From Candidatus Dechloromonas phosphoritropha (lineage in GTDB: Bacteria; Pseudomonadota; Gammaproteobacteria; Burkholderiales; Rhodocyclaceae): a stretch of 64,000 nt of DNA. Position numbers and translations under genes: made by a program. The notes under the pieces are model-generated. The model saw nothing but the letters and a program-made list of their open reading frames with translations, had not been told where the DNA came from and made no database searches. The stretch spans positions 1,984,001-2,048,000 of the forward strand of contig JADKGN010000004.1 in NCBI GenBank assembly GCA_016722705.1, in the 5' to 3' direction. Positions 37,729 through 47,354 of the stretch are shown here, piece by piece (positions within the stretch are counted from its first letter, which is position 1; each line of letters opens with the position of its first letter).

Positions 37729-39114
37729 TCAGAGGCGGCTGCGCGCCCTGGTGATGGCCGCTCTGACCTGGGCCGGGGCAGTGCCGCCGATGTGGTTGCG
37801 CGAAGCGAGCGAACCCGCCACGGTCAACACCGAAAAAACGTCATTTTCCACTTGCGGGCAGAAGGCTCTCAGTTCGTCGAGCGTCAGTTGCGGCAGGTCG
37901 ACGCCTTTTGCCTCGGCGGCCTTGACGGCGAGGCCGACCGCTTCATGGGCGTCACGGAAGGGTAGGCCCTTTTTGGTGAGGTAGTCGGCGAGGTCGGTGG
38001 CGGTGGCGAAGCCCTGGGTCAGCGCCGCCGTCATGTTGTCGGCGCGCACGGTGATGCCGCCGGCCATGTCGGCGAAGATGCGCAGCGTGTCGGTCACGGT
38101 GTCGACGGCATCGAACAGCGGTTCCTTGTCTTCCTGGTTGTCCTTGTTGTAGGCCAGCGGTTGCGATTTCATCAGGGTCAGCAGGCTCATCAGCTGGCCA
38201 TAGACGCGGCCAGTCTTGCCGCGCGCCAGTTCCGGCACGTCCGGGTTCTTCTTCTGCGGCATGATCGACGAGCCGGTGCAGAAGCGGTCGGCGATCTGGA
38301 TGAAACCGACGCGCGGGCTCATCCACATCACCAGTTCTTCGGAGAGGCGGCTGATGTGCATCATCAGCAGCGCGCAGGCAGCGGTGAACTCGATGGCGAA
38401 GTCGCGATCCGACACGGCATCGAGCGAATTCTCGCAGACGCCCTCGAAGCCGAGCTCGGCAGCGACGAATTCGCGGTCGATCGGGTAGGTCGTGCCAGCC
38501 AGCGCGGCGGCGCCGAGCGGCAAGCGGTTGACGCGCTTGCGGGCATCGGCGAAACGCTCGGCGTCGCGGCCGAACATTTCGAAGTAGGCCAGCATGTGGT
38601 GGCCGAAAGTCACCGGCTGCGCGACCTGCAGATGGGTGAAACCGGGCATGGCCGTTGCCGCTTCCTTTTCGGCGAGGTCGATCAGCGCGCTGCGGAAGGC
38701 CTTGAGCAGCATTTGGATGTCGTCGATGGCGTCGCGCAGATAAAGGCGGATGTCGGTGGCGACCTGATCGTTGCGCGAGCGGCCGGTGTGCAGGCGCTTG
38801 CCGGCATCGCCAATGAGTGCGGTGAGGCGTTTTTCGATGTTGAGGTGCACATCCTCGAAGTCGAGCGACCACTCGAACTTGCCGGATTCGATCTCGTGCT
38901 GCACGGCTTCCATGCCGCGCTCGATGTCGATCAGATCGCCCTTGCCGATGATCCCCTGGCGGGCCAGCATCCTCGCATGCGCCAGCGAGCCGCGAATATC
39001 CTGTTGCCACATGCGCCGGTCGAAGTCGACCGAGGCGGTGTAGCGCTTGACGAGATCGGAGACCGGTTCCGAGAATCGTCCGGCCCAGGTGTATTGCGCG
39101 GCGCTGGAAGTCAT
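37729..39114 (-). CDS. argH: argininosuccinate lyase
   Basis: 461 residues, standard length. ArgH splits argininosuccinate to arginine and fumarate, the last step of arginine synthesis. The fumarase-superfamily signature GSSIMPQKKNPD is at 281-292. The substrate-binding region SRNDQVATDIRLYLR and TAMPGFTHLQVAQPVTFGHH are intact. The downstream kinase gene starts only three bases after the stop, so they are probably co-transcribed. Divergent from the AlgZ-like gene. Confidence 0.97.
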   Translation of the reverse strand: MTSSAAQYTWAGRFSEPVSDLVKRYTASVDFDRRMWQQDIRGSLAHARMLARQGIIGKGDLIDIERGMEAVQHEIESGKFEWSLDFEDVHLNIEKRLTALIGDAGKRLHTGRSRNDQVATDIRLYLRDAIDDIQMLLKAFRSALIDLAEKEAATAMPGFTHLQVAQPVTFGHHMLAYFEMFGRDAERFADARKRVNRLPLGAAALAGTTYPIDREFVAAELGFEGVCENSLDAVSDRDFAIEFTAACALLMMHISRLSEELVMWMSPRVGFIQIADRFCTGSSIMPQKKNPDVPELARGKTGRVYGQLMSLLTLMKSQPLAYNKDNQEDKEPLFDAVDTVTDTLRIFADMAGGITVRADNMTAALTQGFATATDLADYLTKKGLPFRDAHEAVGLAVKAAEAKGVDLPQLTLDELRAFCPQVENDVFSVLTVAGSLASRNHIGGTAPAQVRAAITRARSRL

Positions 39115-39148
39115 AGAATAGGGCGGTCAAGGCGATCAGGCATCAGGA

Positions 39149-40162
39149 ATGGCAAGTATACGGTACTTTCCGGCAACGCATCCGCTACCCGACTGGCGTA
39201 ATTTCGGGGTTATGTTGCGCGTGCTGCTCGGGGTCAACCTGCTGGCGCTGGCCGTTGCCTTCATCCAGTCACCCGGGTTGGCCGACTGGATGGCGCGCTA
39301 TGTCGAGATGGCGGCGCTGGTCGAACCATTGCTCCTTCTCGCGCTCGGGCTGCTGGCGGCATTGCGCGATCCGCTGCGGAGCCTGCCGCTGCGCCTCGGG
39401 CAACTGGTCGTGTTCATCCTGGCGGGCGGACTGGCGTATACCCAGAATCTCTTCTGGCAGTCGCTCGGTTTCGGCGACGGCGGCAACGCGTTGCGCCCGG
39501 TCATGCTGACGATGGCGGCGACCGTCGTGATGCTCGGTTACTTCGAATTGCGCGCCCGCGCCTTTTCGCCGGCCCAGGCCGAAGCGCGTCTGGCGGCCTT
39601 GAACGCACGCATCCGCCCGCATTTTTTGTTCAACTCGCTCAATGCCGTGCTGTCGTTGATCCGCGCCCGGCCGCAGCAGGCCGAGGCGGCGCTGGAGTCG
39701 CTGTCCGACCTGTTCCGCGCCGCGATGCGCGACCCTGGTGAAATGATCAGCCTAGCCGACGAGATCGCGCTCGGCAAGCAGTACTTCGAACTCGAAAGGC
39801 TGCGTCTCGGGGAGCGTCTCACGGTCGACTGGAAAATCGGGGCGGTTTCCATGAGCCTGCCGATTCCGCCGCTGATGCTGCAGCCGCTGCTGGAAAATGC
39901 CGTGTATCACGGCATCGAGCCGTCACCCGAGGGTGGTACGGTACGCATTACGATCGAGCAGGGCGGCGACGAACTGCGGATCGCCATCGCCAACCCGAAC
40001 ACCAGTCAGTCGCAACATGCGGCCGGCAACCACATCGCCGTCGCCAACATCCGCGAACGCCTCGCCCTGTATTACGATCTCGAGGCACGTCTGGAAATCG
40101 ACGCCAGCGAGCAATTCTACGAGGTCCGCATCATCCTGCCATGCCGCACGCCGAACCCCTGA
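39149..40162 (+). CDS. LytS/AlgZ-type sensor histidine kinase
   Basis: 337 residues. Four hydrophobic helices in the first 125 residues carry the sensor. The His_kinase domain has the phosphoacceptor in ARIRPHFLFNSLNAVLSL, followed by IPPLMLQPLLENAVYHGIEP (N-box equivalent). The G-box region is short, as in AlgZ (FimS). Its 3' end overlaps the response regulator gene by 22 bases. In pseudomonads AlgZR controls alginate and type IV pili; here targets are unknown. Confidence 0.88.
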   Translation: MASIRYFPATHPLPDWRNFGVMLRVLLGVNLLALAVAFIQSPGLADWMARYVEMAALVEPLLLLALGLLAALRDPLRSLPLRLGQLVVFILAGGLAYTQNLFWQSLGFGDGGNALRPVMLTMAATVVMLGYFELRARAFSPAQAEARLAALNARIRPHFLFNSLNAVLSLIRARPQQAEAALESLSDLFRAAMRDPGEMISLADEIALGKQYFELERLRLGERLTVDWKIGAVSMSLPIPPLMLQPLLENAVYHGIEPSPEGGTVRITIEQGGDELRIAIANPNTSQSQHAAGNHIAVANIRERLALYYDLEARLEIDASEQFYEVRIILPCRTPNP

Positions 40163-40920
40163 AAATCCTGGTCGTCGATGACGAGCCGCTGGCGCGCGCC
40201 CGTCTGCGCGAACTGCTCGTCGACATTGCCATCCAGTTCCCGTCCACAGTCGTCGGCGAGGCAGGCAACGGCGTCGCGGCGCTCGAATTCCTGCGCGACC
40301 ACCCGGTCGATGTCGTGCTTGCCGACATCCGCATGCCGCGCATGGACGGCATCGAACTGGCCGGCCATCTCGGCGCCTTTCCGGCGCCGCCGGCGGTGAT
40401 CTTTACCACCGCCTACGACAATTATGCGGTGCAGGCTTTTGACCTCAACGCCGTCGACTACCTGCTCAAGCCGGTCCGCGCCCAGCGCCTGCTTGTTGCC
40501 TTGCAAAAGGTGCAAACCGCACAACCGGCCGATCCGGAACTGCTTGCCAGCGTCGGGCGCGCCGTGCGTGGTGGCGGGCGCACCCACCTGTCGTGCCTCG
40601 AACGCGGCCGCCTGCTGCTCTTGCCGGTCGCTGAAGTTCTCTACTTCAAGGCCGACCTCAAGTATGTCGCGGCGCGCACGGTCGACCGCGAATACCTGCT
40701 CGACGAGGCGCTGACCCATCTCGAAAGCGAATATGCCGAGCGCTTCATTCGCCTGCACCGTGCGGTGCTGGTGGCGAGAATGGCGCTCGCCGGCTTCGAG
40801 AAGGCTGCCGGCGACGATGCCGAGGCCTACGGCTGGGCCTTGCTGCGCGGTGTCCCGGACAAGTTGCCGGTCAGCCGCCGCCAGTGGGCCCCGGCCAAGG
40901 CGGCGACGATCGGCGCCTGA
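40141..40920 (+). CDS. LytTR-type response regulator (AlgR-like)
   Basis: 259 residues. The receiver has VVDDEP, phosphoacceptor D62 in VVLADIRMPRMDG and KPVRAQR. The LytTR DNA-binding domain spans about residues 145-250 (LPVAEVLYFKADLKYVAARTVDREYLL; FIRLHRAVLVAR). It overlaps the kinase gene by 22 bases, so the two are co-translated. LytTR regulators bind paired direct repeats. Confidence 0.9.
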   Translation: MPHAEPLKILVVDDEPLARARLRELLVDIAIQFPSTVVGEAGNGVAALEFLRDHPVDVVLADIRMPRMDGIELAGHLGAFPAPPAVIFTTAYDNYAVQAFDLNAVDYLLKPVRAQRLLVALQKVQTAQPADPELLASVGRAVRGGGRTHLSCLERGRLLLLPVAEVLYFKADLKYVAARTVDREYLLDEALTHLESEYAERFIRLHRAVLVARMALAGFEKAAGDDAEAYGWALLRGVPDKLPVSRRQWAPAKAATIGA

Positions 40921-40921
40921 A

Positions 40922-41887
40922 TCAGCCACCACCCAGTGCCGGAGGCGTTTGGAAGAAGGGAAATGGCGCAGCGGTTTCGTCTTTGGCCTGATCCCAGTAA
41001 GGCTCGATACCAAAACGCCCGACCAGAAATTCGATGAATGCCCTTGTTTTTAACGGCAGGTGTTGATTGGGCAGGTGAACGGCGTAGAGGAAGCGCTCCA
41101 GAGGGACATAGCCGGGCAGGACTTCAAGAAGATGGCCGGTCTGCAAGGCCTGGCCAACGATAAAGGTGGGGAGCAGGGCCAGCCCCAGCCCGCCCAGAAC
41201 TGCCTGCGAAAGCGCTTCATCATCGTTGATGCGCAGCGTGCCGCTGACCGGGATGGCAGTCGCGTCTTCCGGCCCCCGCAGGTGCCAGAGCCCCTGAGTA
41301 TTCATGAAAGTGTAATCCAGGCAGTTGTGATTGACGAGATCCTGAGGGGTTTGCGGCATGCCGCGCCGGGCCAGGTATTCGCGGCTGCCACAGATTTTTC
41401 GACGAATCGGGGCCAGGCGTCGCGCCACCAGGTTTTGTCCCGGTTCGGCGGTAATGCGCAGCGCGAGGTCATAGCCTTCGTCAACCAGGTCGACGAAGCG
41501 GTCGCCAATCGCCAGGTCGACACAAAGATCCGGATATTGCGCCATGAAGTCGGGCAGGGCGGGGGCGACATGCAGCGTGCTGAAGGCCACCGGGGCACTG
41601 ATTTTTAGTGTGCCGCGCGGTTCCATGTGCAGGCGATGGATGGTGCTGTCGGCGAGCGCCAACTCGTCAAGAATGCGATCGCAGTGCTCGAAATAGGCTT
41701 CGCCGATTTCAGTCAGGCCGAGCCGACGTGTGCTTCGGTGCAACAAGCGGACTCCCAGTGCCGCTTCCAGCCGCGAAACGGCCTTGCTGACACTGGATTT
41801 CGATGTGTCCAGGCGTCGCGCCGCGCCGGAAAAGCTTTTTGCCTTGACCACCTGGGCAAAGATCAGCATGTCTTTGATATCGTACAT
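40922..41887 (-). CDS. LysR-family transcriptional regulator
   Basis: 321 residues from the ATG at 41887 (a GTG two codons earlier is possible). The helix-turn-helix is SFSGAARRLDTSKSSVSKAVSRLEAALGVRLLHRSTRRL (residues about 18-56). The C-terminal effector domain belongs to the CrgA-like subgroup (LKISAPVAFSTLHVAPALPDF; RVNHNCLDY-type segment). It is divergent from rnk, with an inverted repeat TGTTTC-N7-GAAACA in between, and could control itself and rnk-gdhA. Confidence 0.88.
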   Translation of the reverse strand: MYDIKDMLIFAQVVKAKSFSGAARRLDTSKSSVSKAVSRLEAALGVRLLHRSTRRLGLTEIGEAYFEHCDRILDELALADSTIHRLHMEPRGTLKISAPVAFSTLHVAPALPDFMAQYPDLCVDLAIGDRFVDLVDEGYDLALRITAEPGQNLVARRLAPIRRKICGSREYLARRGMPQTPQDLVNHNCLDYTFMNTQGLWHLRGPEDATAIPVSGTLRINDDEALSQAVLGGLGLALLPTFIVGQALQTGHLLEVLPGYVPLERFLYAVHLPNQHLPLKTRAFIEFLVGRFGIEPYWDQAKDETAAPFPFFQTPPALGGG

Positions 41888-41900
41888 GGCCACGCTTTAT

Positions 41901-41919
41901 TGTTTCAATATAGGAAACA
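41901..41919. promoter_or_regulatory. candidate LysR operator
   Basis: TGTTTC (41901-41906), seven bases, GAAACA (41914-41919): a perfect six-base inverted repeat 14 bases upstream of the LysR start and about 105 bases upstream of rnk. Position and symmetry suit LysR autoregulation. Confidence 0.4.
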
Positions 41920-42024
41920 GTTTTATTCAATTCGCTGGGCTTATCAACTGGCATCGGGCTGTCTATCATCGTCTCGTCGGGTTGGGGAAGGCCGAGTACT
42001 CCTTTGATCCCAAGAAAGGTGAAG

Positions 42025-42462
42025 ATGGAAAACGTGAATCTTATGCTGAGCGATGTGGATTTTGTGAGACTGATGGCCATGCCAACGCCGCCCGAACTCC
42101 GGGCGGTGTTGGAGTGCGCGATTGTCTTTCCTGCGGAATCAATGATCCCGGGGGTTGTTACCATGCAATCCCGGGTGTGTTACCGCGATCAGCAAACCGG
42201 TCAGAGTCGCGAAGTCGAGATCGTGTTCCCGGAGGACGCAGACGCCTCTCGCGGACGGGTATCGGTGCTGGCGCCGGTCGGCGCGGCACTGATTGGCCTG
42301 GCAATCGGTCAGGAGATCGACTGGGAATTTCCCGATGCCAGCTTGCGCCGCCTGCTGGTGCTGGACGTGAGCTATCCGGAAGGCAATATGCCCGGGCGGT
42401 CTGTGGCGCACCAGGCTTACACCGCCGGGCAGCGTCATAATGCCGCCCGGCGCCCTGCCTAG
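42025..42462 (+). CDS. rnk: nucleoside diphosphate kinase regulator, GreA/GreB C-terminal family
   Basis: 145 residues from the ATG at 42025, with AAGGTGA upstream. The C-terminal GreA/GreB-like FKBP fold reads ESMIPGVVTMQSRVCYRDQQ, REVEIVFPEDADASRGRVSV, LAPVGAALIGLAIGQEIDWE. The N-terminal coiled-coil is short, as in Rnk, which binds RNA polymerase and competes with Gre factors. It lies 19 bases before gdhA and is probably co-transcribed. Confidence 0.85.
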   Translation: MENVNLMLSDVDFVRLMAMPTPPELRAVLECAIVFPAESMIPGVVTMQSRVCYRDQQTGQSREVEIVFPEDADASRGRVSVLAPVGAALIGLAIGQEIDWEFPDASLRRLLVLDVSYPEGNMPGRSVAHQAYTAGQRHNAARRPA

Positions 42463-42481
42463 CACCTACGGAGTTTTGATC

Positions 42482-43825
42482 ATGGAGTATCGTTCGTATG
42501 AAGAATTCATTGCCCATGTCGCGTTGCGTAACCCCGGCCAGCCGGAGTTCCTGCAGGCGGTAGCGGAAGTCATCGAAAGCGTCTGGCCATTCATCGAGAA
42601 GCACCCGCGCTATGTGGAACATGGCTTGCTGGATCGTCTGGTCGAGCCGGAGCGGGTCATCATGTTCCGCGTGTCCTGGGTCAATGATCACGGAGATGTT
42701 CAGGTCAATCGCGGCTACCGGATTCAGCATTCTTCGGTGATCGGGCCGTTCAAGGGCGGGATTCGTTTCCACCCTTCGGTCGATCTCTCCATCCTGAAGT
42801 TTCTGGCTTTTGAGCAAACCTTCAAGAATGCGCTGACCACGCTGCCCATGGGTGGCGGCAAGGGCGGTTCCAATTTCGACCCCAAGGGCAAGAGTCCGGG
42901 GGAGGTCATGCGGTTTTGCCAGGCATTCGTCAGCGAACTGTTTCGCCATATTGGCTCGGATACCGATGTTCCGGCGGGCGATATCGGCGTTGGTGGCCGG
43001 GAGATTGGCTACATGGCCGGCATGATGAAGAAACTTTCGAATCGTGCCGATTGCGTCTTTACCGGCAAGGGTCTGAGTTTCGGTGGTTCGCTGATTCGTC
43101 CCGAGGCTACCGGCTACGGCACGATCTATTTTGCCGAGCAGATGCTCAAGCAGCGCGGACGGAACTTCGAGGGACTGCGCGTCAGCATCTCCGGGGCCGG
43201 CAACGTTGCCCAGTTTGCTATCGAGAAGGCCATGGCGCTTGGCGCGAAGGTCATTACCGTGTCCGATTCGTCGGGAACGGTGGTAGATGAAGACGGCTTT
43301 ACGCGCGAGAAGCTGGCGGAATTGATGGAAGTGAAAAACCATCTGTACGGCCGGGTCAGCGACTACGCCCAGCGTGTGGGGGCTCATTTCCTGGCTGGCG
43401 CTCGCCCCTGGCAGGTGCCGGTTGACGTGGCTCTGCCGTGTGCGACGCAGAACGAGATCGATGGCGCCGATGCCGCAACCTTGCTGCGCAATGGCGTCAT
43501 TTGCGTGGCCGAGGGCGCCAACATGCCGTCGACTGCCGAAGCGGTCCGCATTTTCGAGAGCAACGACGTGCTTTACGCGCCGGGCAAGGCCAGCAACGCG
43601 GGTGGCGTAGCCACCTCGGGGCTGGAGATGAGCCAGAATGCCATGCGTTTGTCGTGGCCGCCGGAGGAAGTCGATACCCGATTGCACGAAATCATGGTCA
43701 GTATCCATGACGCCTGCCTGAATTATGGCCGTGGCGAGAACGGGAAAGTGAGTTACGTAAACGGCGCGAATATCGCCGGGTTCGTCAAGGTCGCCGAAGC
43801 CATGCTGGCTCAAGGCATTGTTTGA
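42482..43825 (+). CDS. gdhA: NADP-type glutamate dehydrogenase
   Basis: 447 residues from the ATG at 42482, with ACGGAG upstream; this equals the usual length of hexameric GdhA. It makes glutamate from 2-oxoglutarate, ammonium and NADPH. The substrate site is IGPFKGGIRFHP and the catalytic lysine region TLPMGGGKGGSNFDP. The Rossmann motif is SGAGNVAQFAIEKAM, and AEGANMPST follows. The cofactor loop SDSSG supports NADP(H). Ends at a strong bidirectional hairpin facing pepN. Confidence 0.96.
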   Translation: MEYRSYEEFIAHVALRNPGQPEFLQAVAEVIESVWPFIEKHPRYVEHGLLDRLVEPERVIMFRVSWVNDHGDVQVNRGYRIQHSSVIGPFKGGIRFHPSVDLSILKFLAFEQTFKNALTTLPMGGGKGGSNFDPKGKSPGEVMRFCQAFVSELFRHIGSDTDVPAGDIGVGGREIGYMAGMMKKLSNRADCVFTGKGLSFGGSLIRPEATGYGTIYFAEQMLKQRGRNFEGLRVSISGAGNVAQFAIEKAMALGAKVITVSDSSGTVVDEDGFTREKLAELMEVKNHLYGRVSDYAQRVGAHFLAGARPWQVPVDVALPCATQNEIDGADAATLLRNGVICVAEGANMPSTAEAVRIFESNDVLYAPGKASNAGGVATSGLEMSQNAMRLSWPPEEVDTRLHEIMVSIHDACLNYGRGENGKVSYVNGANIAGFVKVAEAMLAQGIV

Positions 43826-43896
43826 TCCCACTCGCTTGCAGGCGCCATGAAAACGACCATCGATCCAATGGCGATCATTCCACAAACTTGAGCAAT

Positions 43897-43921
43897 AACG
43901 GGGCGGGCTGACTGCCCCGTT
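43897..43921. terminator. bidirectional terminator between gdhA and pepN
   Basis: AACGGGGC (43897-43904) and GCCCCGTT (43914-43921) form a perfect eight-base stem with a nine-base loop, between two convergent genes. T-runs are short on both sides. Confidence 0.65.
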
Positions 43922-43926
43922 AGCGA

Positions 43927-46527
43927 TCAGACGAGTGCCCGGCTCACCACCTCCAGCACATCGCGCGACAGGCCGTCGTGGTCGCGAATGCGTTCCAGCG
44001 CCACTCTGGCATGTGCCTGCCGGTTGGCATCGAACTTTTGCCAGCGGTCGAAGCAGCGGGCCAGGCGCGAGGCAACCTGCGGATTGCGGTCGTGCAGCGC
44101 CAGAATCTGCTCGGCCATGAAGGCATAGCCGCTGCCGTCGGCAGCGTTGAAGCGCACCAGATTGGCGCCGAAGGCGCGGATCAGCGCATAAATCTTGTTC
44201 GGATTGGCGAGGTCAAAGGCCGGGTGCGTGGTTAGTGTCTTGACCGTGGCCAGCGTTTCGGGACGCCGGCTGGTCGATTGCACGGCCAGCCACTTGTCGA
44301 CGACGAGAGCTTCACCCTGCCAGCGGGCGTAGAATTCGGCCAGCGCCGTGGAGCGTTCCGGGCAGTCGGCAGCATTGACGTTGGCCAGTGCGGCCAGCGC
44401 TGCGAACTGGTCGGTCATGTTGTCGGCCGACTCGAATTGCTTGAGCGCCAGGGCGCGGACCGCCGGCGTATCGAGTTCGAGCAGGTAAGAAAGGCACAAG
44501 TTACGCAGCGCCCGGCGGCCGGCCTGTTCGCTGCTCGGCGCATAAGGCTCGCTGACGGTCAACGCCGAATACAGGCCAAAAAACTCCTTTTCCAGTTGTT
44601 CAGCCAAGTGGTGGCGCAGGCCGTTGCGGGCGGCGTGCAGGGCGTCCGGGTCGACGATGTCGAGCATTTCGGCGAGCGTCGATTCGCCGGGCAGGCTGAG
44701 CGCTTCGGCGACGAAGGCAGCGCCGCGGGCGGCTTGCGCCTGCAACAGGCGGCGTATGGCGTCGATAAAATCGGCTGGCCAGAGCGGTGTCTCGCCGGCG
44801 GCGATGGCCGCGGTAGCGTCGAGGATCAGTTGCGTAGCCAGACGTTGCCCGGCCTCCCAGGCGTTGAACGGGTCGCTTTCGTGGGCGAGCAGCACGGCCA
44901 GCTGGGCCGGTGTGTAGTCGAAATCGAGGATCACCGGCGCCGAGAAATCGCGTAGCAGCGAGGGGATAGGCTCGGAGACGAGGTCGTTGAAAACGAAGGA
45001 TTGCGTCGTTGCGGTCAGGTGCAGCAGACGTTCTCTGCCGGCGATCAGTTCGCCGGCTTCGGTGAACAGCGCGACGCGAATCGGGATAAGGTAAGGGGCA
45101 TCGTCCGAAGCGCGGCGGTTGGCTTGCGTGCAGGTCAGCGTATAGGTTTTCGATTCGGCATCGAAATAGCCGTCGACCGCAACATGCGGCGTCCCGGGTT
45201 GGTTGTACCAGCGCATGAACTGACTGAAATCGAAACCACTGGCGGCGCTCATCGCGGCAACGAAATCCTCGCAGGTCACGGCCTGGCCGTCGTGACGGCG
45301 GAAGTATTCGTCCATGCCGGCACGAAAAGCCTCACGGCCGATCAGGGTCTGGATCATGCGGATGACTTCGGCGCCCTTTTCATAGACGGTCGCCGTGTAG
45401 AAATTGTTGATTTCGACGAAGCTGGCCGGGCGGATCGGGTGCGCCATCGGTCCGGCATCTTCCGGGAACTGGGCGGCGCGCAGGCCGCGTACCTCGCGGA
45501 TGCGGGCGATCGAGCGGTTATGCAGGTCGGCGCCGAATTCCTGATCGCGGAAGACGGTCAGGCCTTCCTTCAGCGAAAGCTGGAACCAGTCGCGGCAGGT
45601 GACGCGGTTGCCGGTCCAGTTGTGGAAATACTCGTGGGCGACGACGCGGTCGATGTTCTCGAAATCGACGTCGGTGGCGACGTCGCTGCGCGCCAGCACA
45701 TACTTCGTGTTGAAGATGTTGAGACCCTTGTTTTCCATCGCGCCCATGTTGAAATCGCCAACGGCGACGATCATGTAGTGGTCGAGATCGCATTCGAGGC
45801 CGAAGCGGTCCTCGTCCCAGCGCATCGATTTCTTCAGCGCTTCCATCGCATGCGGGCACTGGTCGAGCTTGCCCGGCTCGACGTAGATGGCGAGCTGCAC
45901 ATCGCGCCCGGAAGCGGTATGGAAACTGTCGCGCAACACATCGAGCTTGCCAGCGACGACAGCGAACAGGTAGGCCGGCTTCCTGAACGGATCTTCCCAT
46001 TTAGTCCAATGCCGGCCGTCAGCCTCTTCGCCGGCAGCGACCGGATTACCGTTGGCGAGCAGCACCGGGAACTTCACCTTGTCGGCGTGCAGCGTCACGC
46101 TGTACGTGGACATCACGTCCGGCCGGTCGAGAAACCAGGTGATGCGGCGGAATCCCTGCGCCTCGCACTGCGTGAAATAGCCGTCGTGGGAACGGTAGAG
46201 GCCGGACAGGCCGGTGTTCGCGTCGGGTTCGATGCGGACGACGGTCTGCAGCGTGAAGGCATCGGGAACGTCGGCGATGGTCAGCGTATTCGGTGTCGCG
46301 GAAAACGGCACTTTTTCGCCGTCGACCGCAACACTCAGCGTTTCCAGTTCCTCGCCATCGAGCACCAGCGGCTGCGCGGCAACGGCCGGGTTGCGGCGCA
46401 TCGCCAGCGTGGTGGTGACGGTCGTGCCACCACCTTCAATGACGAAATCGAGGTCGACGCTATCGACCAGGAAGGCGGGCGGGGTGTAGTCCTTGAGATA
46501 GATGGTTTGCGGGGTGTCGGTTTTCAT
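43927..46527 (-). CDS. pepN: aminopeptidase N
   Basis: 866 residues, M1 family metallopeptidase of the E. coli PepN type. It removes N-terminal residues from peptides in the cytoplasm. The exopeptidase motif GAMEN is at 262-266, zinc ligands H298 and H302 with catalytic E299 are in VVAHEYFHNW, and the third ligand is E321 in LKEGLTVFRDQ. The catalytic-loop region NNFYTATVYEKGAEVIRM is intact. Its first ~150 codons and about 140 bases upstream recur in degenerate form at 50252, 56437 and 63641. Confidence 0.96.
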   Translation of the reverse strand: MKTDTPQTIYLKDYTPPAFLVDSVDLDFVIEGGGTTVTTTLAMRRNPAVAAQPLVLDGEELETLSVAVDGEKVPFSATPNTLTIADVPDAFTLQTVVRIEPDANTGLSGLYRSHDGYFTQCEAQGFRRITWFLDRPDVMSTYSVTLHADKVKFPVLLANGNPVAAGEEADGRHWTKWEDPFRKPAYLFAVVAGKLDVLRDSFHTASGRDVQLAIYVEPGKLDQCPHAMEALKKSMRWDEDRFGLECDLDHYMIVAVGDFNMGAMENKGLNIFNTKYVLARSDVATDVDFENIDRVVAHEYFHNWTGNRVTCRDWFQLSLKEGLTVFRDQEFGADLHNRSIARIREVRGLRAAQFPEDAGPMAHPIRPASFVEINNFYTATVYEKGAEVIRMIQTLIGREAFRAGMDEYFRRHDGQAVTCEDFVAAMSAASGFDFSQFMRWYNQPGTPHVAVDGYFDAESKTYTLTCTQANRRASDDAPYLIPIRVALFTEAGELIAGRERLLHLTATTQSFVFNDLVSEPIPSLLRDFSAPVILDFDYTPAQLAVLLAHESDPFNAWEAGQRLATQLILDATAAIAAGETPLWPADFIDAIRRLLQAQAARGAAFVAEALSLPGESTLAEMLDIVDPDALHAARNGLRHHLAEQLEKEFFGLYSALTVSEPYAPSSEQAGRRALRNLCLSYLLELDTPAVRALALKQFESADNMTDQFAALAALANVNAADCPERSTALAEFYARWQGEALVVDKWLAVQSTSRRPETLATVKTLTTHPAFDLANPNKIYALIRAFGANLVRFNAADGSGYAFMAEQILALHDRNPQVASRLARCFDRWQKFDANRQAHARVALERIRDHDGLSRDVLEVVSRALV

Positions 46528-46670
46528 CGTTTGAGCAGCATCGGGGTTGGATCGGCCGATGATACGTCAAAGCGGAGAGGGCGGCTTTTATGGGGCGCGG
46601 GGTGTGTGCGACTTGAGGCAGTCGGGGCGCGGTTGTGGGGCTATTTCCGGTGTCGACCCACTGCGGCCAT
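46528..46670. promoter_or_regulatory. pepN upstream region, shared with the pepN-derived repeats
   Basis: This stretch (GTTTGAGCAGCATC ... GGTGTCGACC ... GCGGCCAT) should hold the pepN promoter and leader. It is present almost unchanged next to the three pepN-derived repeat copies, so whatever was copied included the regulatory region. No consensus -35/-10 pair is clear to me. Confidence 0.45.
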
Positions 46671-46810
46671 TGGGATTGGTGAAAATTGAATGGCAGCCTT
46701 GTGGTGGTAAAGGGACGCATGCTGCTCGCGATTCAAAAGCGCAACGGTTCGTACAGGCTCGACAATGGATGTCGACTGACGTTATCAGGTGGCGCGTCCT
46801 TTTAAGCATT

Positions 46811-47212
46811 TCATGATCCGAGTTCGGCAAGCCGCTGAAGCAATCGGCGAACATCGCCATCTTCGATCATTGCGGACCAATGTCCTTCACAAAACCGCTC
46901 CCCACGAACACAATATGTCAGCATTGTCTTGATTTGGGCAAGATCGGCGGTATTCACAACTTCGTCGTCTTCAAGCATTCGGCCTGCCACTTCAGGACTA
47001 TAGGCATAGTCACTCCAGCATTCTCTGGAAGCAATCCGGAAAAATTCCTCAACAACCTCGTCGTATTCTGGCCAAGACAGAGTAATAACGCCGTTCTCAT
47101 CTGTGGTTCCGCCGCCCCATCCCCTGATGGGTGTAAACCCTTGGGCGTACAGTCGTGGCAGAAACGAGATTAATGCGTCAATTTCCTGCAATGTGGGCAT
47201 TCGTGTTTTCAC
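46811..47212 (-). CDS. DUF6508 family protein
   Basis: 133 residues from GTG 47212 (or 129 from ATG 47200). Family features as I know them are LPRLYAQGFTPIRGWGGGTTDENGVITLSWPEYDEVV-type N-terminus, FFRIASRECWSDYAY and KTMLTYCVRGERFCEGHWSAMIEDG. It is small, soluble and acidic, with no known activity. It is lower in GC than pepN and begins the accessory island. Transcribed alone on the minus strand. Confidence 0.7.
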   Translation of the reverse strand: MKTRMPTLQEIDALISFLPRLYAQGFTPIRGWGGGTTDENGVITLSWPEYDEVVEEFFRIASRECWSDYAYSPEVAGRMLEDDEVVNTADLAQIKTMLTYCVRGERFCEGHWSAMIEDGDVRRLLQRLAELGS

Positions 47213-47354
47213 TGATTCTCGTCATTTTTTGTGCTATCAGTCGAATCTATCCACGCTCATGTCGATCTCAAACTTGCTCGTTCTGTCGCTCTTGCATGAG
47301 TTTCTTGAGCCTTGGTCGAATCGCATTGACGTAAGCGTTAAGAGTTTCCTCGAA

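Noticed and set aside
42158..43885. 575-residue minus-strand open frame
   Set aside because: Antisense to rnk-gdhA, where glutamate dehydrogenase motifs are certain.
45001..46689. 562-residue plus-strand open frame
   Set aside because: Antisense to pepN; long only because of high GC.
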